DNA of 64,000 bases from Micromonospora sp. CB01531 (GCF_001905095.1 NZ_LWLS01000002.1:1-64000); one strand, 5' to 3'; counted from the stretch's first letter, positions 18,050-26,176 are shown. Numbers and translations: made by a program. The notes: generated by a model from the sequence alone, not told the origin.

Positions 18050-19633
18050 TCAGGTCCACTCCTCCGCCGGATCCCCGTCGCCGCTCTCGGGTACCGGCCC
18101 GACGGTCGGCGGGCCGCCGTGGGTCCACGGAGTCTCCTCCGTGGCCGGGAAGTTCCCGGCCGGCAGGAACGCATCCGACAGAGTGGTGAAGCAGAGCCGC
18201 TCCCCCACCTCCGGCACCGTGCCCGGCGGCGCGGTCAACCCCCGTCCCATCCCACCGGACAGTTCCAGCACCACCTCGGTCTTCCCGTCCGCGCCCGGGG
18301 TCAGGAACACCACCTTCGCCTTCTGGCCGGGCCGGGCCGGCGAGTAGAGGGTCGCCCCGACCGGCACCAGCACCGGCTCGGTGGTGACCACCTGGATGCG
18401 GGGCCGCAGCACCGGCCGCTTGCCGGTGTCGTCCACCCGCTTCGGGTCGGCCAGAGTCACGTCACCGACGAACGCCTCCCCGGTCAGCCGGTGCTCGGCC
18501 ATCACGAGCGGGTCATCGTAGGCACGCTGCACCGCGTAGGAGGTCAGCGCCCGCTCCAACCGGTGCAGCCGCACCGCCGCAGCCACCGCCCCGTCCCGGC
18601 GCGGCTGCGGCCCGCCGCCGTCATCGACGTACTCGGCGTACCCGGTGAACGCGTCCTTGTCGCCGTCCCACCGGCCGGCCACCCGGGCGCCGGACGGCAG
18701 CGCACGCAGCAACCCGACGCCGCGCCACATCAGCTCCCAGGTGGGCGTGAGCTGGCCGCGCAGCAGCCGCTCCAACTCCGCGTACGCCGCCGACCGGGCG
18801 GCCGGGTCGCCGTCGGCCTCGACGTACGCGGCCATCGCCGGGGCGAGCCGCCGATTGTCGAAGTCCGGGTCGGTGGCCGGACCAGCGGGCGGGCACACCT
18901 CCGGGTCCTCGGCCCAGGCGGCCGCCTCGGCGCCGATCGAACCGGGCGGCGGGTCAAGCCAGCCGAGCAGCGCCGGCAGGTGCAGGTCCTCCACCGCGCT
19001 CTGCCCGGTCGCCCAGTGCAGGGTCAACGCCTCGGTCATCGCCACCAACGCCGCCGAGCCGGGATGCTCGGCGCGTTCGGCGAAGAACGTCAGCCAACGC
19101 CCGAGCAGCGGCACCGACGGGTGCACCGGGTAGTCGCCGTCCGGCCGGCGGAACCGGGTGGAGCGGCCGAACAGCCGCAAGAAGGTGATCCCGGCCGGGT
19201 TGGGCACCAGCAACTGCGGCGCGTCGACGTACCGGTACCGCACGTCCTTGCCCCGATCGACCGGCACCGCCTCGCTGACCCCGCGGAACGAGTCCAGGTA
19301 CAGCAGCACGATCCCGGCCAGCTCGGCGGCGAACGCGAACCGCTGGTCGCGGTTGCGGGGCTGCGGCACCACCAGCAACCGCGCCTCGTCGCGGGCGGCA
19401 CCGACCATCGCGGCGAGCGGCGCGTTGGCCTCGCCCGCCATGGCCAGGGGCACCACCACGAGCGGACGGTCCGACAGGTGCAGATGCCGGACGGTGGCCA
19501 CCGGCTGGGCCAACCCGGCGGCGACCGCCTGCGCCTTGGCGAGGGCGCGCAGCGTGCTCACCGGCACCTCCGGGACGGGACGGACCGGCGGGGCCGGCGC
19601 AACGTACTCATGAAGGGCTTCCCGCGAGGGCAT
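18050..19633 (-). CDS. Unknown protein paired with a Cas4/RecB-like nuclease
   Basis: About 527 residues, with ATG 19633 inside the last codons of the upstream nuclease gene (26-nt overlap), so the two are co-translated. I do not recognise the family. Visible parts are an N-terminal alpha/beta region (RHLHLSDRPLVVVPLAMAGE, ARLLVVPQPRNRDQRFAFAAELAGIVLLYLDSFRG), a central helical part with WATGQSAVEDLHLPALLGWLDPPPG, and a beta-rich C-terminal part (EAFVGDVTLADPKRVDDTG, RPRIQVVTTEPVLVPVGATLY) that could be an OB-like nucleic-acid-binding fold. There is no Walker motif, signal peptide or membrane segment, so it is cytoplasmic. The obligate-looking pairing suggests a nucleic-acid-processing role. 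Confidence 0.75.
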   Translation of the reverse strand: MPSREALHEYVAPAPPVRPVPEVPVSTLRALAKAQAVAAGLAQPVATVRHLHLSDRPLVVVPLAMAGEANAPLAAMVGAARDEARLLVVPQPRNRDQRFAFAAELAGIVLLYLDSFRGVSEAVPVDRGKDVRYRYVDAPQLLVPNPAGITFLRLFGRSTRFRRPDGDYPVHPSVPLLGRWLTFFAERAEHPGSAALVAMTEALTLHWATGQSAVEDLHLPALLGWLDPPPGSIGAEAAAWAEDPEVCPPAGPATDPDFDNRRLAPAMAAYVEADGDPAARSAAYAELERLLRGQLTPTWELMWRGVGLLRALPSGARVAGRWDGDKDAFTGYAEYVDDGGGPQPRRDGAVAAAVRLHRLERALTSYAVQRAYDDPLVMAEHRLTGEAFVGDVTLADPKRVDDTGKRPVLRPRIQVVTTEPVLVPVGATLYSPARPGQKAKVVFLTPGADGKTEVVLELSGGMGRGLTAPPGTVPEVGERLCFTTLSDAFLPAGNFPATEETPWTHGGPPTVGPVPESGDGDPAEEWT

Positions 19634-20696
19634 CGGCGCGCAGGCGCGCGGCGGCGCGCAGCAGCGCGCCGGCCTCCGCCTGCTCCGGATCCGAGGCGCG
19701 CACGCCGTCGGCCAGCGCCAGCACCTCCCCGACGTCGGCAATGCCGCCCAGCGCCTCCCGCACCGGCCGACCCAGCGCCGTGGTGTGGCCGCGCGCCTCA
19801 TGCCGACAGAAGTACGCCAGCTCGCAGGCGGCCAGGCACTCGGGCGCATAACGGGCGGGCACCCCGGACAGCGCGGCGGTCAGGGCCGCCGGATCGGCGG
19901 CCAGGTCGGCGGTGAAGCCGGCCGGCACGTCGCCGAGCAGATCCTCGATCCGGTCCATCCGGTCGAGCTGGCGGCGCAGCACCAGCAACTGCTTACGGAC
20001 GTCGAGCAGGCTGGCCACCGGCCGGTTGGCGAAGTCGCGCGGGCAGACCAGCACCACCTCGTGCGACACCAGTTCCGGGTCGTGCCCCTCGGCGGCCAGC
20101 AACTCGCGCAGCGCCAGCACGTAGACGGCCGACTGGATGGCCGCGGCGGAGACCTTCGCCGGGTCGGCCTGACCGTCGATCACCGGGAAAGACTTGATCT
20201 CCACCACGTGAAAGCGGCCACCGAGCCGGGCCGCGACCAGGTCCGGTTCCAGGTGCACCCGCCGGCCAGCCACGTCCAGCCCGAGCAGCGGATGGTCGAA
20301 CAACGCCGGCTCGTCGCCGCCGCCGGTCAGCGCCGCCCGGAACCGCTCGTGCCGGTCCGGCAGGTCCTCGGCCCCACCCAGATCCGTCCAGGTCGCGCCC
20401 GCCGGCACCGGTACGCCCAGCCGCTCCGCGACCAGCCGCAGCAACTCCGTACCACCGTCCGCCTTCACCTGGGCCTCGAACGCGTTGCCCCGGGTGATGG
20501 CGAAGCGGGACTGACCGAACCGGGCCGGGAAGCCGATCCGCTCGGCCAGCTTCGGCTTGTCCACCCCGGCGCTGTCCAGCACCGCCCGCCGGGTGCAGCC
20601 CGGGTTCCCGGTCAACGCGGCGATGGTGCGGGCGTTATGCCGTCGGGGCGGCACACCACCCCGGATCTCAGCCAGGCGCTGCGCGGTGTCCGTCAC
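19608..20696 (-). CDS. Cas4/RecB-type PD-(D/E)XK nuclease with predicted Fe-S cluster
   Basis: The 362-residue protein shows the full PD-(D/E)XK nuclease signature of the Cas4/RecB/AddB group: motif-I Glu (RGNAFEAQV, E74), D152 in EPDLV, E166-I-K168 thirteen residues later, and Q188xxxY192 (AIQSAVY). Four cysteines fit an Fe-S cage as in Cas4 and AddB: C34 (NPGCTRR) far upstream, and C287-x3-C291-x5-C297 in PECLAACELAYFCRH. No CRISPR array, cas1 or helicase is present nearby. It overlaps the next gene of unknown function. The fold is clear from these motifs; the biological role (repair, defence or other) is unknown. Confidence 0.85.
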   Translation of the reverse strand: MTDTAQRLAEIRGGVPPRRHNARTIAALTGNPGCTRRAVLDSAGVDKPKLAERIGFPARFGQSRFAITRGNAFEAQVKADGGTELLRLVAERLGVPVPAGATWTDLGGAEDLPDRHERFRAALTGGGDEPALFDHPLLGLDVAGRRVHLEPDLVAARLGGRFHVVEIKSFPVIDGQADPAKVSAAAIQSAVYVLALRELLAAEGHDPELVSHEVVLVCPRDFANRPVASLLDVRKQLLVLRRQLDRMDRIEDLLGDVPAGFTADLAADPAALTAALSGVPARYAPECLAACELAYFCRHEARGHTTALGRPVREALGGIADVGEVLALADGVRASDPEQAEAGALLRAAARLRADALAGSPS

Positions 20697-20723
20697 GACA
20701 CGCCACGATAGCCGCCCCTCGGA

Positions 20724-21407
20724 TCAGCGCACGGTGAACAGAGTCGTGCCGTCGGCGGCGATCAAGTCCACGCTCCGCAAGTCGATGCTCGACCGGGTCC
20801 GGGTGTCGGCGCGCAGGATCCAGGTGCGATTCACCACCGGCGCCTCGACCAGGTCACCGGCGTCGGTGCGCCCGCGCACCCGCACCGCGTCTGCCGGGGC
20901 AGGGCCCAGCGCGATGACCCACGCCCCGACCGACAGGGCGGAGAGCGGCCCGGTCAGGCTGCCGTACCGGCAGGAGCGAGGCGCGCAGGCCAGCGGATCC
21001 TGGCCGGGATCCACCTGTCCCTCGATGAGGCGGCGCAGCTCCCCGGAGCGGTCGGAGACGCAGTAGGCGTACCGCGTGCCGTTCACCGCAGTCGCCGCCC
21101 GGCGACCGTCCGGCCAGGTCACCGCATTGAGCAGCCGATCGCCGCGACCGGACACCGGGCACTGGGCGGCCACCTCGGCGCGTGCGGCGGCGGGCATCCC
21201 GGACAGCGGCCGCCCCGGTCCCAGCTCGCCGAAGAGCAGCCGGCTCACCGGCCCGACAAGGGAGCCGGCGACCAGCGCGCACGCCGCCGTCAGCGCGGCG
21301 GCCAGCACCGGCCAGCCGCTGCGTGCCGGCCGCCGCTCGGCGCGCGCCACGACGACGGCGACGGGCGGGGTGGGGAAGGTCCGGTCGGCGAGCGCCCGGT
21401 CCAGCAC
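20724..21407 (-). CDS. Single-TM protein, former partner of the split sigma factor
   Basis: About 227 residues from GTG 21407. The reading frame remains plausible up to a CTG at 21437 (TTRAQWTRSVLDRALADR), so the true start may be upstream. A transmembrane helix lies near residues 34-55 (WPVLAAALTAACALVAGSLVG). The outer part carries paired cysteines (QCPVSG, YAYCVSD, CAPRSCRYG). The position directly after a sigma-factor gene is typical of anti-sigma or sigma-associated membrane proteins. That gene is now 2 kb away because an IS607-type element has inserted between, so this gene may have lost its native promoter. Confidence 0.7.
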   Translation of the reverse strand: MLDRALADRTFPTPPVAVVVARAERRPARSGWPVLAAALTAACALVAGSLVGPVSRLLFGELGPGRPLSGMPAAARAEVAAQCPVSGRGDRLLNAVTWPDGRRAATAVNGTRYAYCVSDRSGELRRLIEGQVDPGQDPLACAPRSCRYGSLTGPLSALSVGAWVIALGPAPADAVRVRGRTDAGDLVEAPVVNRTWILRADTRTRSSIDLRSVDLIAADGTTLFTVR

Positions 21408-21451
21408 CGACCGGGTCCACTGTGCGCGCGTGGTCAGACATCGAGCTGCCG

Positions 21452-21472
21452 TTACCTCTCAGTGCGCTCTAG
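21452..21472 (-). pseudogene. Displaced 3' end of the sigma factor gene
   Basis: Seven codons on the minus strand read LERTER then TAA. Joined to the truncated sigma factor at 23474 (GLATLKG), they give GLATLKG-LERTER-stop, a normal-looking sigma C-terminus. This is the flank left on the far side of the IS607-type element. The exact join (zero to two extra codons) cannot be fixed without an empty-site relative. Confidence 0.6.
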
Positions 21473-22838
21473 TGAGCACATGGTCGGCAGTCCCGCCTGG
21501 CGGTGGGACGGTCCCGGTCTTACCCGCCTGGGTGGTGCCGGGTTGACGCTTCGTAGCCACCGGCCCGCCGGGGCGGGTCTTATGGTCGGCTCCACGTCCT
21601 GCCACCGGGCCACTCCCGGCGGTTGTCGCCTCACGCGCGATCGCGGCGAGGTTACGTGCGGCGTTCAAATCCCGATCCAGGACCAGGCCGCAGGAGGTGC
21701 ACTTGTAGGTACGCGCGGACAGGGCCAGCTTGGCTTTCACCGCGCCACATGCCGAGCAGGTCTTGCTGGAGGGATACCACCGGTCGGCCACCACCAGATG
21801 GCCACCGTTCCATCCGATCTTGTACGTCACCTGCCGGCGGATTTCACCGAACCCGGCGTCGGCGACACGCCGGGCCAGCCGCCGGTTGCGCAACATGCCG
21901 GCCACGTTCAGGTCCTCGACCACGATCGTGCCGTACTTACGGGTCAGGCGGGTGGTGAGCTTGTGCAGGCCGTCACGGCGCAGGTTCGCCACCCGGGCGT
22001 GCGCCCGGGCCACATGCCGGCGGGCCCGTTCCCACCGTTTCGACGGCTGCTGGCCGGTACGCCGGTCCGGGCCGACGCGCCGGGACATCTGCCGGGCGAG
22101 GCGGCGCATCCGCCGGGCCGCCTCATCCAGGTGGCGGGGGTTGGGGACGAGTTTGCCGGTGGACAGGACCGCGAGGTGGGTGATCCCGACGTCCACCCCG
22201 ACCACCGCCCGCGGACGTGCCGGGGTGCGTTCTGCCCGGTCGACCTCGACGCAGAATGCGACATGCCACCTGCCGCCATCACGGCGCACGGTCGCGGACA
22301 GGATCCGGGCTGTGCCCGCCTCGAGGCGGCGGGCGAGTTTGCGGGCGGACTCGTGCAGCTTCAACCGACCCAGCCGGGGCAGCACGACGTGCTGGCGGTC
22401 CGGCTCCACCCGGATCGCACCCGTGGTGAACCGCACGGACGGCGTCGACCGGCGGCGGGACTTGAACCGCGGGAACCCGACTCGCCGCCCCTTTCGCTTG
22501 CCCGTACGCGAGTCGAACCAGTTCTTCAAACCGCAGGCCAGGGCGTCCAGGCCAGTGTTGAACGCCTCCTTGGAACACTCCGGCCACCACGGCGCCACGT
22601 CCGCCTTGGCGGCGTTCCACGCCTTCCGCAACTTGGCGAGACTCCAGCCGACGGTCGGGGTCAGCAACTCTTCAGGCACACCGTAGGTGCGTTCCGCGGC
22701 GCGCTGGTCCATGATGGCCTTCACCCGGGCCAGGGCCCAGTTATAGGCCACCCGGGCCGCGCCCGCGTTCGCCAGCACCGCCCGCTCCTGGCACGGGGTC
22801 AGATCCAGGGCGTACCGGTAGGCCTGCATCACCTTCAC
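21459..22838 (-). CDS. tnpB: TnpB RNA-guided endonuclease of IS607-type element
   Basis: The 459-residue protein starts at GTG 22838, overlapping the tnpA stop; ATG 22829 is also possible. An N-terminal HTH_OrfB domain (QAYRYALDLTPCQERAV) precedes the split RuvC nuclease. Catalytic acids are intact: D216 (GVDVGITHL), E308 (TIVVEDLNVAGM) and the DRDLNAARN Asp near 390. The zinc finger Cys-x2-Cys (361/364) and Cys-x2-Cys (380/383) is complete. A longer-than-usual C-terminal tail of about 65 residues runs to the element's end. Its last four to five codons and stop are supplied by host DNA. By family knowledge it cuts DNA matching its omega RNA guide next to a TAM. Confidence 0.92.
   Translation of the reverse strand: MKVMQAYRYALDLTPCQERAVLANAGAARVAYNWALARVKAIMDQRAAERTYGVPEELLTPTVGWSLAKLRKAWNAAKADVAPWWPECSKEAFNTGLDALACGLKNWFDSRTGKRKGRRVGFPRFKSRRRSTPSVRFTTGAIRVEPDRQHVVLPRLGRLKLHESARKLARRLEAGTARILSATVRRDGGRWHVAFCVEVDRAERTPARPRAVVGVDVGITHLAVLSTGKLVPNPRHLDEAARRMRRLARQMSRRVGPDRRTGQQPSKRWERARRHVARAHARVANLRRDGLHKLTTRLTRKYGTIVVEDLNVAGMLRNRRLARRVADAGFGEIRRQVTYKIGWNGGHLVVADRWYPSSKTCSACGAVKAKLALSARTYKCTSCGLVLDRDLNAARNLAAIAREATTAGSGPVAGRGADHKTRPGGPVATKRQPGTTQAGKTGTVPPPGGTADHVLTRAH
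21473..21640 (-). ncRNA. Predicted omega (reRNA) guide RNA of TnpB, approximate
   Basis: By analogy with IS200/IS605 and IS607 elements, the guide RNA should derive from the 3' part of tnpB and the element's right end, with its guide copied from the flank. The last 170 nt contain several GC-rich stem-loops, including CCCGCCCCGGCGGG. The guide would then start at 21472 with CTAGAGCGCACTGAGAGG, the sigma-gene 3' end. Both boundaries are approximate. Confidence 0.35.
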
Positions 22839-23422
22839 GCGGCGCTCTCCCCACCGGTGACGGCGTCGATCGCGTGGCGGGCCCGGTCCGCCGCCGCGCG
22901 GCGCCCATACAAGCGGGCACACAGCGAGGTCAGGATCTCGGTCACGTCGCCCACCAGATCGTCATCAACCTCGGCCGGGTCAACCACCAACAGACGGCGG
23001 CCCTGCGCAGACAGCGCAGCCTCAACGTACTCGGCACCGAACCGGGCGAACCGATCCCGACGCTCCACCACAATCGTCGACACCGCCCTGTCTGCCAGCA
23101 GCGCGAGGAACTTCTTACGGCGCCCATCGAGGACGGAACCGACCTCGGTGACCACCCGGTCCACCATCAGACCCTGCCCGGTAGCCCAGGTGGTTACCCG
23201 AGCGACCTGCCGGTCAAGGTCAGCACGCTGATCGACCGACGACACCCGGGCGTACACCGCGACCACCTGTCGTCCCTGCACAGGCGGCGCCGGCTCCCCA
23301 ACCACGATCAACCGGCCGGCCTGGTAGGCGGGAACAGGCAGCTTCCCGGCCGCGAACCACCGCCGCGCGGTCGCATACGACACGCCCTGAGACGCCGCCC
23401 ACTCCTTCAGGTTCACACCCAC
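22835..23422 (-). CDS. tnpA: IS607-type TnpA serine recombinase
   Basis: The 195-residue protein is the IS607 transposase. A short N-terminal MerR-like HTH (NLKEWAASQGVSYATARRWFAAGKLPVPAYQAGRLIVV) is followed by a catalytic serine recombinase domain with the nucleophile in VVAVYARVSSVDQRADLDRQ (Ser 61/62), plus VEVERRDRFARFG-like helix residues (TIVVERRDRFARFGAEYVEAAL). It lies on the same strand as the disrupted sigma gene, whose new stop codon overlaps the tnpA start (GTG 23422 or GTG 23416). It is complete and probably functional. Confidence 0.92.
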   Translation of the reverse strand: MGVNLKEWAASQGVSYATARRWFAAGKLPVPAYQAGRLIVVGEPAPPVQGRQVVAVYARVSSVDQRADLDRQVARVTTWATGQGLMVDRVVTEVGSVLDGRRKKFLALLADRAVSTIVVERRDRFARFGAEYVEAALSAQGRRLLVVDPAEVDDDLVGDVTEILTSLCARLYGRRAAADRARHAIDAVTGGESAA

Positions 23423-23952
23423 ACTCTAGCCCACTCCTGAGCGCTCATGCCGGCTGGTAAACAACTGCGGGGCCCCTTCAGGGTCGCGAGTCCACGGTGC
23501 AGGAGCGCCTTGACGGTGCCGGGGGCGCAACCGAGCGCCTCCGCGATCTCCCGCTCCGGCAGGTCCAGGTAGTAGCGGAGGAAGAGGGCGGCACGCTGGC
23601 GGGGGCGTACCTGGCGCAGGGCCGCCCGCACCGCCGGGCCGTCCGCCGACGTCGGGGCGTACGGCGGGTCCGGGTCGCGGAACGCGTGGCGGCGCTCCAG
23701 CACCCGCCGTCGTACCCAGGAGGTGCACCGGTTCGCGACCGCACGCCGCAGCCACGGCACCGGAGCGCGGACCCGGTCACGGTGCCGGTAAAGCTCCACG
23801 AAGGTCTCCTGCACCAGGTCCTCCGCCGCCGCCGCGCTCCCCGTCGTCAGGTATGCGAACCGGACGAGCAGCGGAAACTGCTCCTCATACACGGTCCTGA
23901 ACCCGTCCTCGCCCAGCGACACCGGCTCGGCGACCTCCGTCCCCACCGCCAT
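23413..23952 (-). CDS. SigE/ECF-type sigma-70 factor, 3' end replaced by IS607 element
   Basis: About 179 residues. Region 2 is EQFPLLVRFAYLTTGSAAAAEDLVQETFVELYRHRDRV, and region 4 is ALRQVRPRQRAALFLRYYLDLPEREIAEALGCAPGTVKALLHRGLATLKG. After that Gly, the remaining 19 residues (PRSCLPAGMSAQEW...) are encoded by the inserted IS607-type element; the native tail LERTER is found 2 kb away. Both sigma regions are complete, so the protein may still function. ATG 23952 (with GGAG) is preferred over ATG 23973. Its downstream membrane partner is separated by the insertion. Confidence 0.85.
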   Translation of the reverse strand: MAVGTEVAEPVSLGEDGFRTVYEEQFPLLVRFAYLTTGSAAAAEDLVQETFVELYRHRDRVRAPVPWLRRAVANRCTSWVRRRVLERRHAFRDPDPPYAPTSADGPAVRAALRQVRPRQRAALFLRYYLDLPEREIAEALGCAPGTVKALLHRGLATLKGPRSCLPAGMSAQEWARVWV

Positions 23953-24049
23953 CTCCGCTCCAGTCCCGTCCATGCCCGGACGTCGAAGCTCAGGCGCACG
24001 AGCGGTGCGGTTGGTTGCACCGCCCCGGCGGCCGGGGCCACCACCGGCG

Positions 24050-25516
24050 CTAAGCGGCCGCCTGCCCGGTGACCGGCTCCGCGTCGGTCACCGTTTCGGC
24101 CGGGCCGACGCGGGCCGCGCCCCGGCGGACCAGCACGGCGACGGCCACCGCGGCGGCCGCCGCCAGCCCGGCCATCGACCACAGCACCGCCCGCAGCCCG
24201 CCGGTGAAGCCCGGGTCGGCGAGCCGCCCGGCGGTGGTGCTGGCCAGCACCGCGCCGACCACGGCGATGGCCACGGTCTCGCTGGTCAGCCGGGCCGTGT
24301 TGATCATTCCGGCGCCGGTCGCCGCGCGGGCGGGCGCGACGCTGCCGATGGCGATGGCGTCGAGCAGCCCGATGGACAGTCCCACCCCGACGCCGATGGT
24401 CAGCAGCGGGCCGGCCAGCGTCGCGGTGTCCGCGTGCGGGCCGAGGACGGTGGCCCAGGCCGCGCCGACGGCGACCACGGTCACCGAGACGACGGTGACC
24501 GCGGTGGCCGGGACCAGCCGGGTCAGCGCGCCGCTGAGCAGCGGCAGCACCAGGGTGGGGGCGGTGAGCAGGATCAGCGTCGCGCCGGCCGCGCCGGCGC
24601 TGAGCCCGACCACCGTGGTCAGGTACGACGGCAGGTAGACCAGCAGCGGCACTAGCACCGCCACGATGGTGGCCGCCGCCAGGCAGATGCCGAGGAACCG
24701 GGGGCTGGCCAGCAGTGCCAGGTCGAACATCGGATCGGTGCGGCGGCGTTCCACCCGGACGAAGGCCACCAGCAGCGCCGCCGCGGCGGTGAACGCCGCG
24801 AGGATGACCGGGGCGGCCCAGCCGTACTCGGGGCCCTGGACGAAACCGAAGATGAGCAGCAGCAGCGCGGCGGTGAACGAGACGGTGCCGGGCCAGTCGA
24901 CCCGCCCGGGGTGCGGCTGGCGGGACTCCGGCAGCAGCGGGACCAGGGCGAGCACCGCGCAGGCGGCCAGGGCCGGGGCGGCGAAGACGGCCCGCCAGCC
25001 GAAGCCCTCGATGAGCAGCCCGGCGATCGACGGGCCGAAGGCGAGGCCGACGCCGATGGTCGTACCGAACACGCCGAAGGCGCGGGCCTGGGCCCGGCCC
25101 TGGAACGTCCCGGCGAGCAGGGCGGACGCGCTGGTCGCGGCGGCGGCCGCGCCGACCCCGGCGAGGGCGCGGGCGACGTCGAGCAGCAGGATGCTGTCGG
25201 CGACCGAGGCGAGCAGCCCGCCGGCGGCGAAGACCATCACGCCGATGGCGTAGACCCGGCGGCGGCCGAACAGGTCGGCGAGCGCGCCGGTGGCGAGCAT
25301 GAAGCTGGCGAAGGTGGCGTTGTAGCCGTTCACCACCCACTGCACGCCGGCCAGCCCGGCGTCCAGGTCCCGGCCGATGTCGGGCAGCGCGACGGACGCG
25401 CCGGTCAGCGAGACCGGCAGCGCGAGGGTGGACAGCAGGACGGCCACCAGCACGACGGCCGGATGATTGCGCAACAGTTTCCCCGTTCGGACGACCTCCC
25501 CAGCGTATTCGCGCAC
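24050..25516 (-). CDS. MFS drug exporter, DHA2 (14-TM) family
   Basis: The 488-residue membrane protein has about 14 hydrophobic helices. Motif A appears as GALADLFGRRRVYAIG and antiporter motif C-like sequence as GVGLAFGPSIAGLL. The N-terminal QWVVNGYNATFASFMLATGALAD is typical of the EmrB/QacA (DHA2) subfamily, which exports drugs or metabolites with proton antiport. The GTG 25516 start is plausible; a TTG start further in (LLRNHPAVVL) cannot be excluded. No TetR gene is adjacent. It lies 97 nt upstream of the sigma gene on the same strand and may be independent. Confidence 0.88.
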   Translation of the reverse strand: MREYAGEVVRTGKLLRNHPAVVLVAVLLSTLALPVSLTGASVALPDIGRDLDAGLAGVQWVVNGYNATFASFMLATGALADLFGRRRVYAIGVMVFAAGGLLASVADSILLLDVARALAGVGAAAAATSASALLAGTFQGRAQARAFGVFGTTIGVGLAFGPSIAGLLIEGFGWRAVFAAPALAACAVLALVPLLPESRQPHPGRVDWPGTVSFTAALLLLIFGFVQGPEYGWAAPVILAAFTAAAALLVAFVRVERRRTDPMFDLALLASPRFLGICLAAATIVAVLVPLLVYLPSYLTTVVGLSAGAAGATLILLTAPTLVLPLLSGALTRLVPATAVTVVSVTVVAVGAAWATVLGPHADTATLAGPLLTIGVGVGLSIGLLDAIAIGSVAPARAATGAGMINTARLTSETVAIAVVGAVLASTTAGRLADPGFTGGLRAVLWSMAGLAAAAAVAVAVLVRRGAARVGPAETVTDAEPVTGQAAA

Positions 25517-25849
25517 GTGGGAACAGGTCCGTGACGGGGTGGAAGATCACAGTTCAGCGGCCGGAGGGGCGGTTCGCGGGTGAGCGGGGCGACCGGGCAC
25601 CGGCGAGCGTCCGACTGCGGCGCCGGTGCCGGCGGCCGGGCGTGCACGGCTGGCGGGTGACAATGTGGCAGCCGTCCGCGACAACGTCGGACCGGTCAAC
25701 TCTGGTCTGGGGCCCGAAGATGAAGTACATCGCTCGGCAGTACCCCGGCTCGGCCCGGAAATCACCCACGAATTTCTTCGCCCGCGGCTGTCCGGACACG
25801 CGGCCCGCGTTCGTCAGGCTGGGTGGAAGCACAACCGGAGGAGAGAACG
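25517..25849. other. Intergenic region before the YCII/ECF operon
   Basis: Divergent promoters for the exporter (minus) and the YCII gene (plus) must lie here. The 12-mer GATGAAGTACAT, which spans the YCII start codon at 25849-25860, also occurs at 25719-25730, where it opens a frame that is not YCII-like. This might be a small duplication of the gene start. No other gene is supported. Confidence 0.45.
25789..25817 (+). promoter_or_regulatory. Candidate ECF42-type promoter
   Basis: TGTCCG (25789-25794) and CGTCAG (25812-25817) are separated by 17 nt and lie just upstream of the YCII/sigma operon. They resemble the TGTCGA/CGTC elements I recall for ECF42 sigma factors, which control their own DGPF genes. 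The match is by eye. Confidence 0.35.
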
Positions 25850-26176
25850 ATGAAGTACATGATGCTTGTGTGCACCGACACCGAGCCGGACATGGACCCC
25901 AGCGCCGCGCCCGACATCGAGCAGTGGGTGGCTGAGCGGGACGCCAACGGCCAGCGCGTGACGGGCAGCAGGTTCGCGCCGCCGTCGGCGGCCACCACCG
26001 TCCGGGTCCGCGACGGTGAACTGCTGCTCACCGACGGCCCGTTCGCCGAGACCAAGGAGGTGATCGTCGGCTTCGACCTGCTGGAGTGCGCCGACCTGGA
26101 CGAGGCGGTCGAGGTGGCCCGCGCCCACCCGATGGCGTACGCGGGCCGGATCGAGCTGCGTCCGCTCGTGGACTGA
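25850..26176 (+). CDS. YCII-related (DGPF) protein
   Basis: The 108-residue single-domain protein begins MKYMMLVCTD and contains the signature LLLTDGPFAETKEVIVGFDLLECADLDEAVEVARAHP. It belongs to the DGPF/YCII family, small proteins with a dimeric alpha+beta barrel fold and unknown reaction. A strong GGAGGAGAG ribosome site precedes ATG 25850. The ECF sigma gene follows after 5 nt, the conserved ECF42 arrangement in which DGPF proteins are the regulated output, so they are almost certainly one operon. Confidence 0.9.
   Translation: MKYMMLVCTDTEPDMDPSAAPDIEQWVAERDANGQRVTGSRFAPPSAATTVRVRDGELLLTDGPFAETKEVIVGFDLLECADLDEAVEVARAHPMAYAGRIELRPLVD

Larger units (their letters stand above)
21473..23473 (-). 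mobile_element. IS607-family insertion sequence (tnpA + tnpB), about 2.0 kb
   Basis: The element carries a serine recombinase (tnpA) and a complete tnpB in overlapping order, the diagnostic IS607 arrangement. The ends are inferred from the interrupted sigma gene: the sigma frame is colinear with its family up to AAGGGG (23474-23479) and resumes at CTAGAG (21467-21472). IS607 elements have no terminal inverted repeats and make no target duplication, in agreement with what is seen. Both genes are intact, so the element may still move. Confidence 0.75.

Noticed and set aside
18050..20696. Possible CRISPR-Cas locus because of the Cas4-like nuclease
   Set aside because: No direct-repeat array, cas1, cas2 or effector gene is present anywhere in the window.
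20854..21441. 195-residue alternative frame starting at ATG 21441
   Set aside because: It overlaps the 20724-21407 gene, which has a transmembrane helix and paired cysteines; this frame is a Gly/Arg-rich shadow despite its ATG.
21656..21680. tRNA-like GTTCAAATCCC sequence
   Set aside because: It lies inside the tnpB coding region and no cloverleaf can be drawn around it.
25531..25935. Plus-strand frame upstream of the YCII gene
   Set aside because: Runs out of frame into the YCII gene, has no ribosome site or recognised domain, and is Arg-rich.
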